Shown here in pieces: positions 34,603 through 46,497 of a DNA stretch of 64,000 nt. The translations under genes and the position numbers were made by a program. This DNA comes from Pollenia angustigena (Eukaryota; Arthropoda; Insecta; Diptera; Polleniidae). The stretch's first letter is position 1; the number at the start of each line of letters is the position of its first letter. Under the pieces are notes generated by a model. It made no database searches and was not told the DNA's origin. It saw only the letters and a list, made by a program, of their open reading frames with translations. Location: the NCBI GenBank assembly GCA_930367215.1, contig OV884058.1:203874208-203938207 (forward strand). The letters run 5' to 3'.

Positions 34603-34639
34603 ATGTTCTTTTAGAACCCAAAAAAACTTCACAAAGTTC

Positions 34640-34916
34640 AGACCTTTATCGGCTTAATAGCTTAACCGATTTTGATTAAATTGAAAATATAGGATTTTTG
34701 TTTTTTTTAAACTAGGACCAAGAGTGGGACATAGGGCGAATTACTGCCTCTCCGAAAATATCTAACCAATTTTGATAAAATTTTATTTCTAAGGTAGATC
34801 ACATTAATAAAACACACAGGGTTTAGATTTTTTTCAAACCTTGGACCAATGGGAGACAGAAAACCAGTTTCTGTTAAAAATTAACTCTGGTAGGGCAAAG
34901 CCACGGGCACGACTAG
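34640..34916 (+). mobile_element. Helitron 3'-end remnant
   Basis: Text such as TTAACCGATTTTGATTAAAT, followed at the end by GGGCAAAGCCACGGGCACGA then CTAG and a T. It fits a Helitron terminus (CTRR followed by T). There is no coding part and the 5' end was not located. Confidence 0.45.
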
Positions 34917-35107
34917 TAATACTTTAAAGCACTCTCACTGGTTTGTTTAATGTATTTGTTTCACAATTGTACACTCTATTTAACTCTAACTATCTAGAAC
35001 TTTAAATATGGGCGTGGCAGGAACATTTTTTAAATCCTTTTAAACTTACAACACATAAAAATAATTTTTAACCAAAAACCGTTTTAAACTTGAAATTTTC
35101 TTAAAGA

Positions 35108-35118
35108 TTTATTTATTT
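35108..35118 (-). terminator. Candidate polyadenylation signal of the dehydrogenase gene
   Basis: Minus-strand AATAAATAAA about 65-75 nt after the TAA stop. A further AATAAA overlaps the stop itself and is probably too close to serve. Confidence 0.5.
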
Positions 35119-35182
35119 GTTTGCTGTAACAGTCTTTAACTACTTTTAAAATAAACAATAAAAAAATATGTTTTTGTTTTTA

Positions 35183-38100
35183 TTAATTGTTAATCAATGT
35201 TGGTGTCCACATATTGGGAATTTCAATTTCAGACATTTCTCCTATATCCAATAGCCAAACTGAGCCAAGTTTATTATTTTCCACAGCTTTAACCAAATTT
35301 TCTGCACAAACGTCAGCACTCTGACGTTTAACATTGGCAAATCTTTGCACCATGGGACCGGCATATTCAGGTAATGTTGTCTTCTCTTGAATGTTTTCTA
35401 AGAGTGAAGTTTCAGTAAGGCCGGGGCAAATGGTAATAAAGTTTACTTGTGTGTGGTAAAAATAAAGAGGATTCTGTAGAAAAAAAATGAAGGACAATTT
35501 TTATAGATACATATGATTTTAATTAAAAAGCCTTGTGTATACCGCCATTGCTCTGCTAAACGCTGTAACACCATGTTTGGCAGCTGAATAAATGGCAAAC
35601 ATGCCTGAAGTTCCAATACCCGCTACAGAGGAAATATTCACAATGACACCACCACGACCACCTTTCGATTTGTCCATGTAGTTTAAAGCAATCATCGAAC
35701 TTTGTAAAACGCCGCGCTAAAACAAGATGTAATTGATTATATTCAAATTGTATTAGGTAGGTGATAACTGTAACAAAAAAAAAATGATAATCTTGATCTC
35801 TCAGGTGGAAACAGGGCTGCCAGATAAATATGTGAGGCAATCGTCAATTTCATGAGAAAAATAAAAAAATCGTCTTTCACGTTTCGAAAAATCGGCAAAA
35901 AAAACTTTCAAACAAAAACATAATTACTTCATTCCCAGCTTGAATTTTCAATCGTGTAAGAGATACTAGCAGGCTCATGAAGATCGTCTTTGATCGTCGA
36001 TGACCGCACTTTTTGATCGTAGAAGATTCTTCACACGTGAAAATATGTAACACGACTGAAATTCTTCCATAGCACAGCGAAACACGCTACTTCAATCGTT
36101 GTGGGAATCGTTTAAGACGTACAAAGGTAAAGATTATCTAACGACTCTTGTATGTCAAGAATCGTATGAAACTTATGTTGATTTTATCTTACAACCCGTG
36201 AAATGTACACCCTTGTTTTTGTACTCTGGAAATTATCTTTTAAAGATTTTCTTAAGACTGGCATATTATAGCAGTACCTAAACCAAAGCGGCACGCTTTG
36301 CAATTGAAAAAACCGATTTTGACAGCTCGTTTAAAAGTGAAGTTTGCCGCTATTGTTAATTAATAAAGGCAATTTAGCTATTTTTGGTCAATCTAGCGTT
36401 TTTATCTGTATTTTTATTTACAATTTGTGGGTCTTATTAAACAAGAAAGCTATCACTACTGTTTGTGGCACAACGTCGACGCTTTTGCTTAGGTACGGCA
36501 TATTAGTGTAAAAGCTAAGCGAAGGAAAACGTTCCGCATTCCGCTCTGGTTAAGGTACGGCTGTTAAACATTCCAAGATTTAAAAGCGAACTTGTGGAAA
36601 ATCAGCAAATCGGCATTTTGCTAATTTCGGAACAAAAAATCGTCAAAATAACGATAAATCATCAAATCAAATCTGGTAGCCCTGGATGGAAAGGTTGTTC
36701 ACAACCCTTTAATTGTGAAATTGAAACAGGTGTGATTGCAGACCAATGTGTCCCAGTTCATGAAATTTTAGTCAAATTATTGGAAAAGTGTGAAAGTTGG
36801 TTAAATCTGATAAATTTATGTCGTACACTATTTTAAGTAGAGAAGGGTGAGTCCTTATACTATGCCTGCGAAGAAATGCGAACCTACCACCGCGAAATTT
36901 ATTGTTTGATGTTAACGTTTATGGTTAATGTTATTCATGTTGAAATTTATTCAAATATGTACCAATGTTTTACGATATTTATTTGTGTTAAAATGATTTT
37001 TGGAAGTAGGCCTTTTCTCAAAATGATCGTAAGCGACATTTTGAAAAATAAAATTTTATGAAAGATACAATTTTATGATCGAAATTAAAATTTTATAGAC
37101 CTATCCTTGTCAAAATTGTTAATAACGTCAAATATATAAGGCTATTAGCGCAGAAGTGGTGTAACCCCAGAGTACTTATTATGAGATAATGAGGAGTTAA
37201 CACACTCTTGCACTATAGTACTTGTAACGGCCCGTGCAAAAACTATGTTTCTAGCGCCATCTGTTTAGGATACAAACAGTTGGCTTACTCGACTATTGCA
37301 CTGTAAAGCTCAAATTAGACATGACATAAACATAATGCCACAGGCGTAACGGCGAATTTAGAAATTAAAATTGAATTGGTTTGTATTGTATGCTTATGTC
37401 GTTTTGGTAATGCAGTGGCTATGGTAATACAGATTTGGTATGGTTATGTCACTTCTAACTGGACCTTAAAGAACAGTGCAAAGAACATATCTTTCACCAG
37501 AACCGTAACCAAATTAAATTGTGGGTTACACCACTTCTGCGCTGATAGCCTTATATAAGGTATTCTATTTTACCGTTAGTCATGTTGGCAAATTTTTGTT
37601 AAACCAATTGATCGTAAGCGACACACAGTAGGAGATTGTGGAAAAAAATGGAAATAATCGGACATGTTCTAGAAATCGAAAGAAAGAAATATTTAAATCG
37701 TACGAGATTTTTATTAAAATAGGTTACAGAATGACCGTAGATTTCCTGGGCGCTACTCTCAATTGCAATGCGAAAGAAAATGGTACAAAATCTAGTGATT
37801 AAGGTCGAATTTTTGAAAATAACTTGATGAATTCTGATACATTGGTTCCAACTGGCACAAGCACCATTGAAAATGGAGCGATTCGGTCCATAATTTTACA
37901 TAGCCCCCAAACAAACTTCTTTTCGGTATTCGTACCCAAAATCATCTTATTATGTTGGCATTTAGATTAAATTTGGTAGAAACTTATTTTATTGCAATCG
38001 AAATCATCTTACCAAATTTTATTGGAATCGGTCCATATTTGGCCATAGCTCCCATACAAATACCACTCCCGAAAATACCCAGTAAAAAACGTGCTCCAAA

Positions 38101-41100
38101 AGGTGCAGGTTCTTTATATGAATTCGTACCTCAAATCGCTTCAAACCTGCTGATGGGATGCCTGATTTTTGTATGGGGTGTTCCCGGTTTGGAGGACTAT
38201 TTTCTGCTGACAAAAAGCGCTTCTTTTAACATGCAAACAAAGCGCTCCTAGAGTGCTTTTTTTTTAGGGCTAACTATATTAACATATTTATTAATGTTTT
38301 GCTTTTACTTTTTTAAATGCCTTTTTTCAATCATTTTCGTAAACCATAATATATTTTTTTTTCGCTTAAAACCCCTTTTCGTTGTCAGCAATAAAATAGC
38401 AGCTTTTTTGTATGTTTTATTCGTTATCATTTACTGCTTTATAAGAGCTCTCTTATTGAAGCGCTTGAGTATACGCTTTTTCTCTGTAGTGCTTCAAAAA
38501 ACCCAAATTTTTTTACTGGGTAGCTTTTATTGCCATATCTTCCTTATAATTGTTAGTATTAACATACAAACTGGTGATGATAACTTTTACAATAGCGACT
38601 TTGTCATAAAAAATGTTTTGCTGGTAGGTCCAAAATAAATCATAGTTCCCACACGCGGAGAAAAAATATGGTTGGGCATGGTTACGGCAACAACACCATG
38701 TTTAATGTAACAATATATTGTTGTCGTACACAAATAATTGTTATTTTTATTTAATATCAACAATATTATAGTTACTGTAAACATATTAATGTTTATCGCA
38801 ATTATATATTTGAGTTTTGTTGACCGAAAAATAATTATTTTTCTAACAACTAAATTATGATAGTTTTCAAAACATATTATATAACTCACAACCATATCAT
38901 TATATCTAATAGCCATAACATGATAACTTTATATACTTTTATCATATTATGTTTAAGTTGCAATCAAACTATTTTTTCTCGAATAATATTATGTTAGCGC
39001 CATTTGTAAAACAATTTTGAATCAGTTGTGTCGTTTATTTTATATGTGGGCGGTTAAACAATTTAAATATAAATTTCCATAAAAAAAAATAAGTTTAAAG
39101 AAATAATTAGTATTGTGGTTATTTTGTTGAACTATTTATGGTTTTTTATCCAAATTTTTAATATTTTTAATTAGGCTTAAGTTCATCGAATTTAATTTTC
39201 ATTAAATTATTTTTATGAAAAAACTTTAAAGAAATAAAAAAAATTCAAATATTAGCGGTGTTCATTCAGTATTAGTGATGTTATAGTGCAAATGCAAAAT
39301 ACCGTAGTTTTTTGTAAAATCCAACAACAAAACACACAGAGATTTCGTTATATTTTATAAAAGTGCTACGATATTTCAGTAGTGTTCATGGGCAACCGCG
39401 TGTCTTAAAACAAATTTTTCAGGAGAGACGAAAAACCATTCTTGATCAAACTATAGGCTTGGTATTGCACTTTTTAAACTTTTTCATTACGTTAAAAAAT
39501 CGGAATTGATCCATATTTTCTCAAAAATATTTAAAAACATGTAAAGAGCGTTGAAAATTAGGCAATACGGCATCAACATCTCAAAATCGGAAAAATGGAC
39601 ATACGCGGTTGCCCATGAAAAACACAGATTTTGCATTTGCTCTTTTGCAAGCCTTATATTGAACTCTGCTATTTGATTAACAAAATAAAAAATCGATGAA
39701 AAAAAATTTTTATTTATTTTATATTTTTATGACAGCTATGAAATGTATCATAATATGATTGCTTCTAAATTTATTATGATTAACCTGATGATTATATGAT
39801 TACATCTAGCTTATTATGATTAACAAGACAATAATATGATTGATTAGTTCTTTACTTAGTATGATTAAGAGAATAATAATATGATTAGGGGAAGAATATT
39901 ATGATGTAATATTACGAGTATATTTAGTAATAATATGATTCAATAATAATCTTAATATGGTGACTACAATCTTGAATCTTATTATAATATGTTGCTCTTA
40001 GAATATGTTTACCACAACCATGTTTTTTCTTTGCGTGCATATGAACGCACTTTCTAAAATAACTAAAGTGCAAACAAATGTCAAATAGATGAAGATATCT
40101 AAAAAATATTCGGCACATAGAATTTTTTTCTATGAATCTTAATCTTCTAACATAATTTTGTTCTGGCGGGCCCATGATTGTCAGGGGTCCCAAATACGGT
40201 AATCTTTCAAAAATGTGTCTTAAAATACTGTGGTGTAGGGAATCAAATAGTCGGGCTTGACCTATGATTATACTTTCTTACTTACTTATTGTTATGAATT
40301 CTTACTTTTTTATTTTAAAGCGAAATTTTGTTACAATTTATGTCGACTTGGCACAATTTTGCCATTGAGACGGTGGCCTATCATCATTTTATAAAAATTT
40401 TCAGAAGAGATAAGAACTAAATAAAAAGCCAACTATTGTTAATTAAACAACAATTTTTTTTCTGGTAAGTTTCATTAATAAGGTATGAATTTATGATACT
40501 ATCCTGTAAATAAATTTTTTAATCACATTAGTTTGCTTTTTGTTAAACTTCTTATCGCTCTTGAAACATGTTTAAAAAGAATGTACGAAAAACCCCGCTT
40601 TTCACTAATTCACAGTTTAAAAGTTAAAATTCAAATTTGGTTAAAATTGGAACATTTGGAGCACTAGGGTTAATATTTTTTTTTAAACACCGAAATCTTT
40701 TGCTTAGGGTTCTTCTTACTCCAAAATTTCTTTTTCATTTTAGCTGTTACAAATTTTAGCGGAAAAAATTGGATAAACTACCCATAGTTAACTGAAAGGA
40801 TGAATAGGTTGAAACAATATTTTTGTCAATTTTAAGCTTAAGCGCTAAGACAAAATACTACCCCTACCTAATATTTTTATATGACTAATTTCCATTAATG
40901 TTTTCCAATATGTTTTAGACAGATATAACTGATAGTTAATTATAACTGAACTTGGTGAAATTGCGCGTAAATATTTAAAATCTATTTTAAAAGTTAATAT
41001 TTCTTTTATGAATAAGAGAGTATTTCTATTTTAAATATTAAAATATTGAGTTTTCTTTTTTTTTTTTTTATTAAAAATTCGTTTTATAAACCTGAAATAT

Positions 41101-41543
41101 GTTATATTTTTATTGAAAATACGTAAGCAAATCACTTAAATTTATTTACTTGACTTTTTTAATTTGTGTAAATGTAATTTTTGTTTTCAAACTTACTTTA
41201 TATTTTCTTCTCTTGTACTTACCAAATTAATATCTATAGTCAAGTCGAAATGCGTATCGTTCATTAGACCACAACCATTGACGACCACATCAAAATTATC
41301 CAAAATTTCATTAGCTTGTTTATAGGCATTTACAATACTTTCCGACTTTGTAACATCTACTTGTATATAATGAATTTTACAAGATTTATATGTTTCTTGT
41401 AAATATTTCAAAAACTCTGAATTTTCATTCAAATCGAATATAATTAAATTCTTAATGTTTCTTTTCAAAAACTCCTCGACGCATTTTTGTCCAATGCCAC
41501 CAAAACCGCCAACATAGATTACATTTTTATTTTCCAACTCCAT
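35183..41543 (-). CDS. ADH-family short-chain dehydrogenase (three exons, 261 aa)
   Basis: Minus-strand gene: exon 1 41543-41223 (107 codons), exon 2 35716-35543 (58 codons), exon 3 35473-35183 (96 codons and TAA). All junctions are phase 0 with GT...AG ends. Residues: GGFGGIG 12-18 (dinucleotide fold), Asp37 at the position that selects NAD in Drosophila ADH, VVNGCG 87-92 (NGAG motif with Ala to Cys), NISS with Ser137, and YSAAK with Tyr150 and Lys154. The catalytic triad and length (ADH about 255) are intact, so an active NAD-dependent oxidoreductase is plausible; the substrate is unknown. An upstream in-frame Met at 41612 exists, but the start at 41543 matches the family's N-terminus. Intron 1 is 5506 bp and full of transposons; intron 2 is 69 bp. 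It lacks the intron that its paralogue at 62-63 kb has after codon 32. Fat body protein 2 / 25 kDa protein relatives are the closest families I can name. Confidence 0.88.
35812..36684. mobile_element. hAT-type MITE in the intron, CAGGGCTGCCAGAT ends
   Basis: CAGGGCTGCCAGAT / ATCTGGTAGCCCTG with flanks GGTGGAAA and GATGGAAA (7 of 8 agree). The interior has repeated CGTCTTT / AAAATCG motifs and no transposase. Confidence 0.85.
37138..37552. mobile_element. MITE with AAGGCTATTAGCGCAGAAG ends
   Basis: Inverted ends of about 31 bp (AAGGCTATTAGCGCAGAAGT ... ACTTCTGCGCTGATAGCCTT) flanked by ATAT on both sides. Non-coding, 415 bp. Confidence 0.85.
37820..38650 (+). repeat. DINE-like repeat, left part (split by a MITE)
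   Basis: Contains TTTATTGGAATCGGTCCATA, GGCCATAGCTCCCATACAAA and GGTGATGATAACTTTTACAA, matching the 23.5-23.65 kb part of the copy at 22494-23880. It resumes at 40038-40290 (AGATGAAGATATCTAAAAAA, GGGAATCAAATAGTCGGGCT) after the element at 38651-40037. The 114-codon open frame at 38294-38638 lies in it and is not convincing as a gene. Confidence 0.6.
38651..40037. mobile_element. MITE with CACRCGGAGAAAAAA-type ends
   Basis: CACGCGGAGAAAAAATATGG at the left is mirrored by ACCATGTTTTTTCTTTGCGT at the right. The right half is built of ATAATATGATTA-like repeats. It contains a SINE fragment (39102-39217) and an inverted pair (about 39286-39412 and 39597-39650, TTCATGGGCAACCGCGT). Confidence 0.65.
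39102..39217 (-). mobile_element. 5'-truncated SINE with target-site duplication
   Basis: The 3' part of the 314-bp SINE (TAATTAGTATTGTGGTTATT on plus). The flanks share TTTAAAGAAAT on both sides, an ~11-bp duplication as expected of target-primed reverse transcription. The tRNA-like head is absent. Confidence 0.75.
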
Positions 41544-41700
41544 TTTACTCGGATTAATGGATCGATCGACTTGTTTCCAGTACAAATGCTTTTTTGAAAC
41601 TGTGTATTGCAAAAACTTTTACTATGACAGCTGGCGTTGAAGAAAATAAATTCTAATGAACCCCACCAACTGATAAGAGCAATTCAATTAAAGCTGCCAG
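41544..41700 (-). promoter_or_regulatory. Putative promoter and 5' leader of the dehydrogenase gene
   Basis: On the minus strand, CTTATCAGTTGG near 41679-41668 offers a GATA site and an initiator-like TCAGTT about 130 nt before the ATG. No clear TATA box is seen, so the start site is uncertain. Confidence 0.3.
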
Positions 41701-42289
41701 AGGAATTTCAGTTTGAGATAAAAACTTGGGAATTTGAATGCAACTAATTGAAATGTATTAAGGCAAGGAATTAGTTTGTACGTGCTTTTCTGTTATGAAT
41801 CAGCTGTTTTGTTTCGGAACAATTGAAAGTCTGTTTGTGTGGTTTGTTTTCGCTTTTTCGTTCTGTTCTGTTGCTGATAAATCGGTTGAAAATAGAATTC
41901 AATGTTAATTGACAGCAAAAAGTGCGTACGTATTTGTTTTGTTGCGGTATGAAGAAAATACAATTTTTTTTTAAATTTAAATTTGAATTAAATATTTTTT
42001 AAAAAGTGATGTATTTTAGTCAATTGAACAACAATGGAGTATGAAAAGCTTATTATTAAAAAAATCTGATTCCTTTCAAACGGCAACCAAAAGCAAAATT
42101 AACGATGGCTTTTCTTAAAAATTTTTTGAACTTGGAAAATAGTTGTATTAGAGAGATTTAAAAACAAAACTAAAAAAATTTTAAAACAAATACGAACAGG
42201 TCTAAAAATGTAACGCAAAGGTGCCAGCACGACGTTACGTAACTAAAAAATTCACAACAAAGCGACGAAATCTTTTCATGAAAGTTATT

Positions 42290-42600
42290 AAACCCCACGT
42301 TTCCACATGCAAGAAATTACTTGCAAGTATTGTATACGTATAATCAACGAAACAGCCGATTGGCTGAAAGTAAAAAAATTGTGTGAATGTTAGTGAAAAA
42401 GTGTGAGTGTATTGAGTTTTTCGAACTTGCACTTGCATGTGGAAACGGGGGGTAAAAGTAACCATTGTAAGTTGTCAGAACTACATATCGTCGCGTTTCT
42501 CCATTAACCACGTAACCCCCCGTTTCCACATGCAAGTGCAAGTTCGAAAAACTCTCTACACTCACACTTTTTCACTAACCACCCGATTGCATTACATCGT
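42290..42600. repeat. Inverted repeat family with CCCCCGTTTCCACATGCAAG ends
   Basis: TTTCCACATGCAAG near 42299 and GCATGTGGAAACGGGGGG near 42450 form one inverted element. A second copy, CCCCCCGTTTCCACATGCAA, follows from about 42520. Both carry CTTGCACTTGCATG / AGTGTGAGTGTA. A diverged copy is at 49765-50385. Confidence 0.65.
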
Positions 42601-42879
42601 TTTGACAACTTTGTATGACATTTCCATGCAAAGTAAAATGGTTTTTTATTTAAAGTTGGAAATGTCAAAGTCTCACCAACCAAGTTATTTGTTTCTGAGA
42701 TTTAAAGAAAATGTGGAAAGTTTCAGGGAACATTTTTGGTGCAGTCCTCAAAATCAGTAACTTCGGAAAAACAACACAATTCGTTGAGCAACTCAAAAAA
42801 TATGTATCCTATAGAACTCAAATGCTCCTCGAGCCTCCATTATTTTAATTATATGCAACTTTTTTTTCCTGTATGCCAA

Positions 42880-43272
42880 CCCAATCAAAAAATTTCTTGT
42901 TTTGCAAGCACTAATAGTAAGTTTAAAATGTAAACGCACATTTATGCGCTACGCAATAAGGTATACGCAGATGCAGTTAGGTAGGTGACCGAATTCTTAA
43001 CAAATCTAGAAAACATATATAACATTTGATAAGCCACGACATTTCCCTACTACGAAGCAGATTTGCAAGGAAGCATATTTAAGAATAATGTTAACAATAA
43101 AAAATTAAGCGAGTACAGCTGTTCGTTACATTCGCCAATTATATGCGCTGAATAAAGCGCTTTTTGTTTCAATAATGTATTGCTTATGTCTTCCCTAAAC
43201 GATATGGTAAGCGAAACTTTTACGTTTATTCCTTACAAACTTGATTCATTGGATGCTCCATTTTTTATTGGG
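42880..43272. mobile_element. MITE of the CCCAATAAAAAATGGAGC family
   Basis: Left CCCAATCAAAAAATTTC, right GGATGCTCCATTTTTTATTGGG in part, and internal ATGCGCTACGCAATAAGG. Same family as 17621-17985. The target duplication is unclear. Confidence 0.65.
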
Positions 43273-43920
43273 AATGTTCTATCTCGATATTTTAACATGG
43301 CTCCCCTACAAAAGCCCGCTCTTTCGGATCCTAAGAGGCTAACGCGTGTTCATAGAGGGTTAATTTCTAAGACCGACCCCAACTATTTTTATATAACTAA
43401 CATTTCTTGTAAATGATTCAAAGCTTTATCTCTGCTCCTAACAGTAGCTCCCACACAAACCTTAAAATGTATGGAAAAGTATTGTATAGGAAAATTTTTA
43501 CGGTCATAATCTTTGAGATAGAGAAATTGGGGTAACTGACTTAATTTAAAAAAAGTAATGAAATTAAAATTTAATTTTATATAAAAATTGCAAACGAAAA
43601 CTTTGGCTACAGTTACGTGTAAGTAAAAATTTTTTCAAAAAATCTTTGTTCAGAACATCGCAAACATGTTTAAAAAAAAAATTGTTCTAAAACCCATATT
43701 TAAAAAGTTTTTTTATGTTTTCTGAAAAATGAGCTGTTGGCGCTTATGTGGTCGAAGAAGATACGCAACGATGTGTCAATAAGGATTAAGACTCTTAATT
43801 TTTTTTGACAAATATCAAATTTTGCATGCTCTAGACTAAATTGCAATAAAAAACTATATATATAAATACATATGGGGGATTTCATGTCAAGAGACACAAT
43901 TTTAAAATCGATGTCTTCCG

Positions 43921-43951
<31 letters not shown>

Positions 43952-44838
43952 TTGAAAAAAAAAAATAATTAACGGTCCAAAATATCGATCTTTTAGTCTT
44001 TATTTTATTATGAAACATTTACTGAAAACATTTGAGTTTAGTAGTGAAAAGGGAAAGACGTATGAAAAAGTGTACTTTGTTTCGGGTTAAGGCAGTTATT
44101 GTGAGTTTGTTATTGAAAGATAGAAAGAGGAAAGTCGTACACGATACCTAAATGCTGTAAAATAAAATTTTCATTGTATTTACAAGAAAGCAGTTTCAAA
44201 AAGACATTGCGAATCGCACATTAATTATAAAAAAAATAAATTATATATGAATTGTGATTTAAAAAAAAAAAAAAAAACTTTAAAAGAATAAACTATTCAA
44301 GTTTATTTTTCTCATTTGGCATCACTATTTTAAATTTATTGATAAGGTTCTTATGGCCAGCTGTTAAAATAGTGTTCGAGTATAATATGACGAAAAAGAA
44401 AACCAATGATCTACTTTTAGCACAATTTATTTTATGTAAACAATTACAGAAAATAAGTCGCTACAAATTGTTTTATTCGCAATGATAAAAGAGATGAATG
44501 AATACAGTGTGCAAATAAATCAGTGACACAATTAAGGTTTTCAATTATTCGTCGGATTGTGAACTTATTTTGTAAGTCGCGTTAGCTTGCTTCTATGAAT
44601 TTTTTATATAAAATTTCTTGAATTTTTATGAAAATATATTTTAGAACTTTATTTTTAAAGGTACGTATTTGAATAAAAATGTATTTAAGAAGATTTTAAA
44701 ATATTTTAAAAAAATTTCATAAAATGTTTTGTATTTAAATAATTATTTACTGTGCGGAACTAGAATCGGCTAAAAGTGTCAAAGGTTGGTCAAGATTCAC
44801 TCAGAGACTAATTCCAATTTTTGATATCGTATTTAAAT
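43273..44838. other. No gene seen; (TA)n microsatellite
   Basis: A (TA) run of about 12 units lies at 43919-43944 and gives a spurious Tyr-Ile open frame on the minus strand. The rest is AT-rich without recognisable features. Confidence 0.6.
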
Positions 44839-46344
44839 TAGGGATGTAACGAATACCGATACCAATATATCGACGATACGTCCCCAGCAAACACAGAAAT
44901 ACACCTCATGTCTTGCCAAACGTATTGCCTGGATGAAAAATATTATTGCGGCAATAATCGATTTCGTATTGCGGAAAATACTTCCCTCGGGAAGAAACGT
45001 GTCTCGATGGCAATACTTCTCAGCAATAAGAAAGCAATACTTCTAGATGATTATCTAGCAATATCCCCAGATAACCACTTATTAGATAATAGGAAAATAT
45101 CATTGGGATGATAAAAAGAAGATTTTACATTTTAAGAAATTTTCATTTGTGTACAAAGAAGAACAGCTTTTTATTTAAAATTAAATTGGAATAAATGTAT
45201 GTGACTAATAAATAATTAATATAAAGTAAAATAATATACATAAATATTTATTTGCCACCATATTTTTGAGGAAAAATTTTACCACTTCTTTAAAATGACA
45301 TCCAGGGTTGAGAAATATCTTGACTAAATTGAAAAGGAAACAGATTAATATTTAACAGATTTATTTAATTTAAATATTTACCATTTGCAAAATATTTTGA
45401 GAACTAATTTATTACATTTTATAATTTTTGATTCATTTTTATCTTTTTTTATTTATGACGTACATAAATATGTATTAGGGTGACCGTTATTTTTTTCGTA
45501 TTTTCACTTGGCAAACCCCTTAGAATGATTCCAAATTAGAAAAAAAATATATATATAAAATTTTAGATCGTTTGCATAGTTATTAGCCGTGCCTTGAGCC
45601 CACAAAGTTTGCTAAAATGCTATTTTTCTCACTATGGGTCGCTTTAATTGTTGATAAATTCCGTAATATTTATTTTAGAGAAAAACCTTATTTACAAATA
45701 TTTAAGGGGTATATCTTATGAACAATGTTTCTCTCTATTAGTTTTCTTTAACATGAATATTTAATCCAAAAAAAAACAAATTAAAAAATAACACCGAAAT
45801 TTTCACATATCTTCGCATTCTTTGCCTGGTGGTTACACGTTAATATAATAAAATAATACCTAAAATTTTCATTATATTAACGAATAATTCGTTGAGCCAA
45901 CGAAAATATTTTAATAAACGCTTAACTTACATTTTCATTGGATTTTTGGTTCAGTGCAAGGCGACTGAAGGTTCAAACAGTTTTCGATCTGGTTCAAACA
46001 GATTTGCGATCTCCGCAAAAGTTAAGAATACCTTCTATTTAAAAAAAAAAATCTTATGTATTTCAATTTTAAATAAACTTAAACTGTTTTATTTTATAAA
46101 AACATTTATTTTTTGTTTATTTAACCATAAAATCAACTTCGTTGTTTTTTAAACTTTTTATTTTAAATATTAATAATCTCCTACACTATAATTTTGTATA
46201 GTAAAAACATTATTCTACTTTAGTTTTGTCAATTTAACCTTAAATTCAAATTAAATATTCGCATCACTATTGGTATCGCCGAAATTTCATTTTGAGTGTC
46301 GGAATCGGTATCGTATCGGCAAAAAGGTGTCTCGTTTCTCCCTA
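44839..46344. mobile_element. hAT-type element, perfect 8-bp duplication, 1.5 kb
   Basis: Left TAGGGATGTAACGAATACCG, right ends ...GTTTCTCCCTA, with GATACCGAT blocks in inverted order. ATTTAAAT flanks both sides (44831-44838 and 46345-46352). A TTAGGGAT-type end with similar GATACCGATT blocks also occurs at 14950. No transposase remains. Confidence 0.85.
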
Positions 46345-46497
46345 ATTTAAATATTATTTCGCTTACATGCAAAATTAAGCTTTTCACTAATTTTTTATAT
46401 AACACCTAAATAGTCTTAGTTGGTTATTCAAATTCTATTTAAGTTTCCATTGTGTATTTCCTTGCCCAGAAGGTGTTAATATCAAAACAACAATACA

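Larger units (their letters stand above)
35717..41222 (-). other. 5.5-kb first intron of the dehydrogenase gene, packed with mobile elements
   Basis: Donor GTAAGT at 41222-41217, acceptor TTTTAG at 35717-35722. It contains the hAT-type element 35812-36684, the MITE 37138-37552, a split DINE-like repeat (37820-38650 and 40038-40290), the MITE 38651-40037 and a SINE fragment. 40291-41190 shows nothing recognisable. The paralogous intron at 62522-62774 is only 253 bp. Confidence 0.85.

Noticed and set aside
38294..38638. 114-codon Phe/Ile-rich frame resembling a membrane protein
   Set aside because: It lies in an AT-rich DINE-like repeat within an intron. The hydrophobicity reflects T-rich codons.
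41193..41612. Longer N-terminus for the dehydrogenase, starting at 41612
   Set aside because: The extra 23 residues have no match to the family, whereas the Met at 41543 gives the standard start just before the dinucleotide-binding strand. The 3' part of this frame past 41223 runs into the intron.
43700..43948. Minus-strand frame with Tyr-Ile runs
   Set aside because: Translation of a (TA)n microsatellite.
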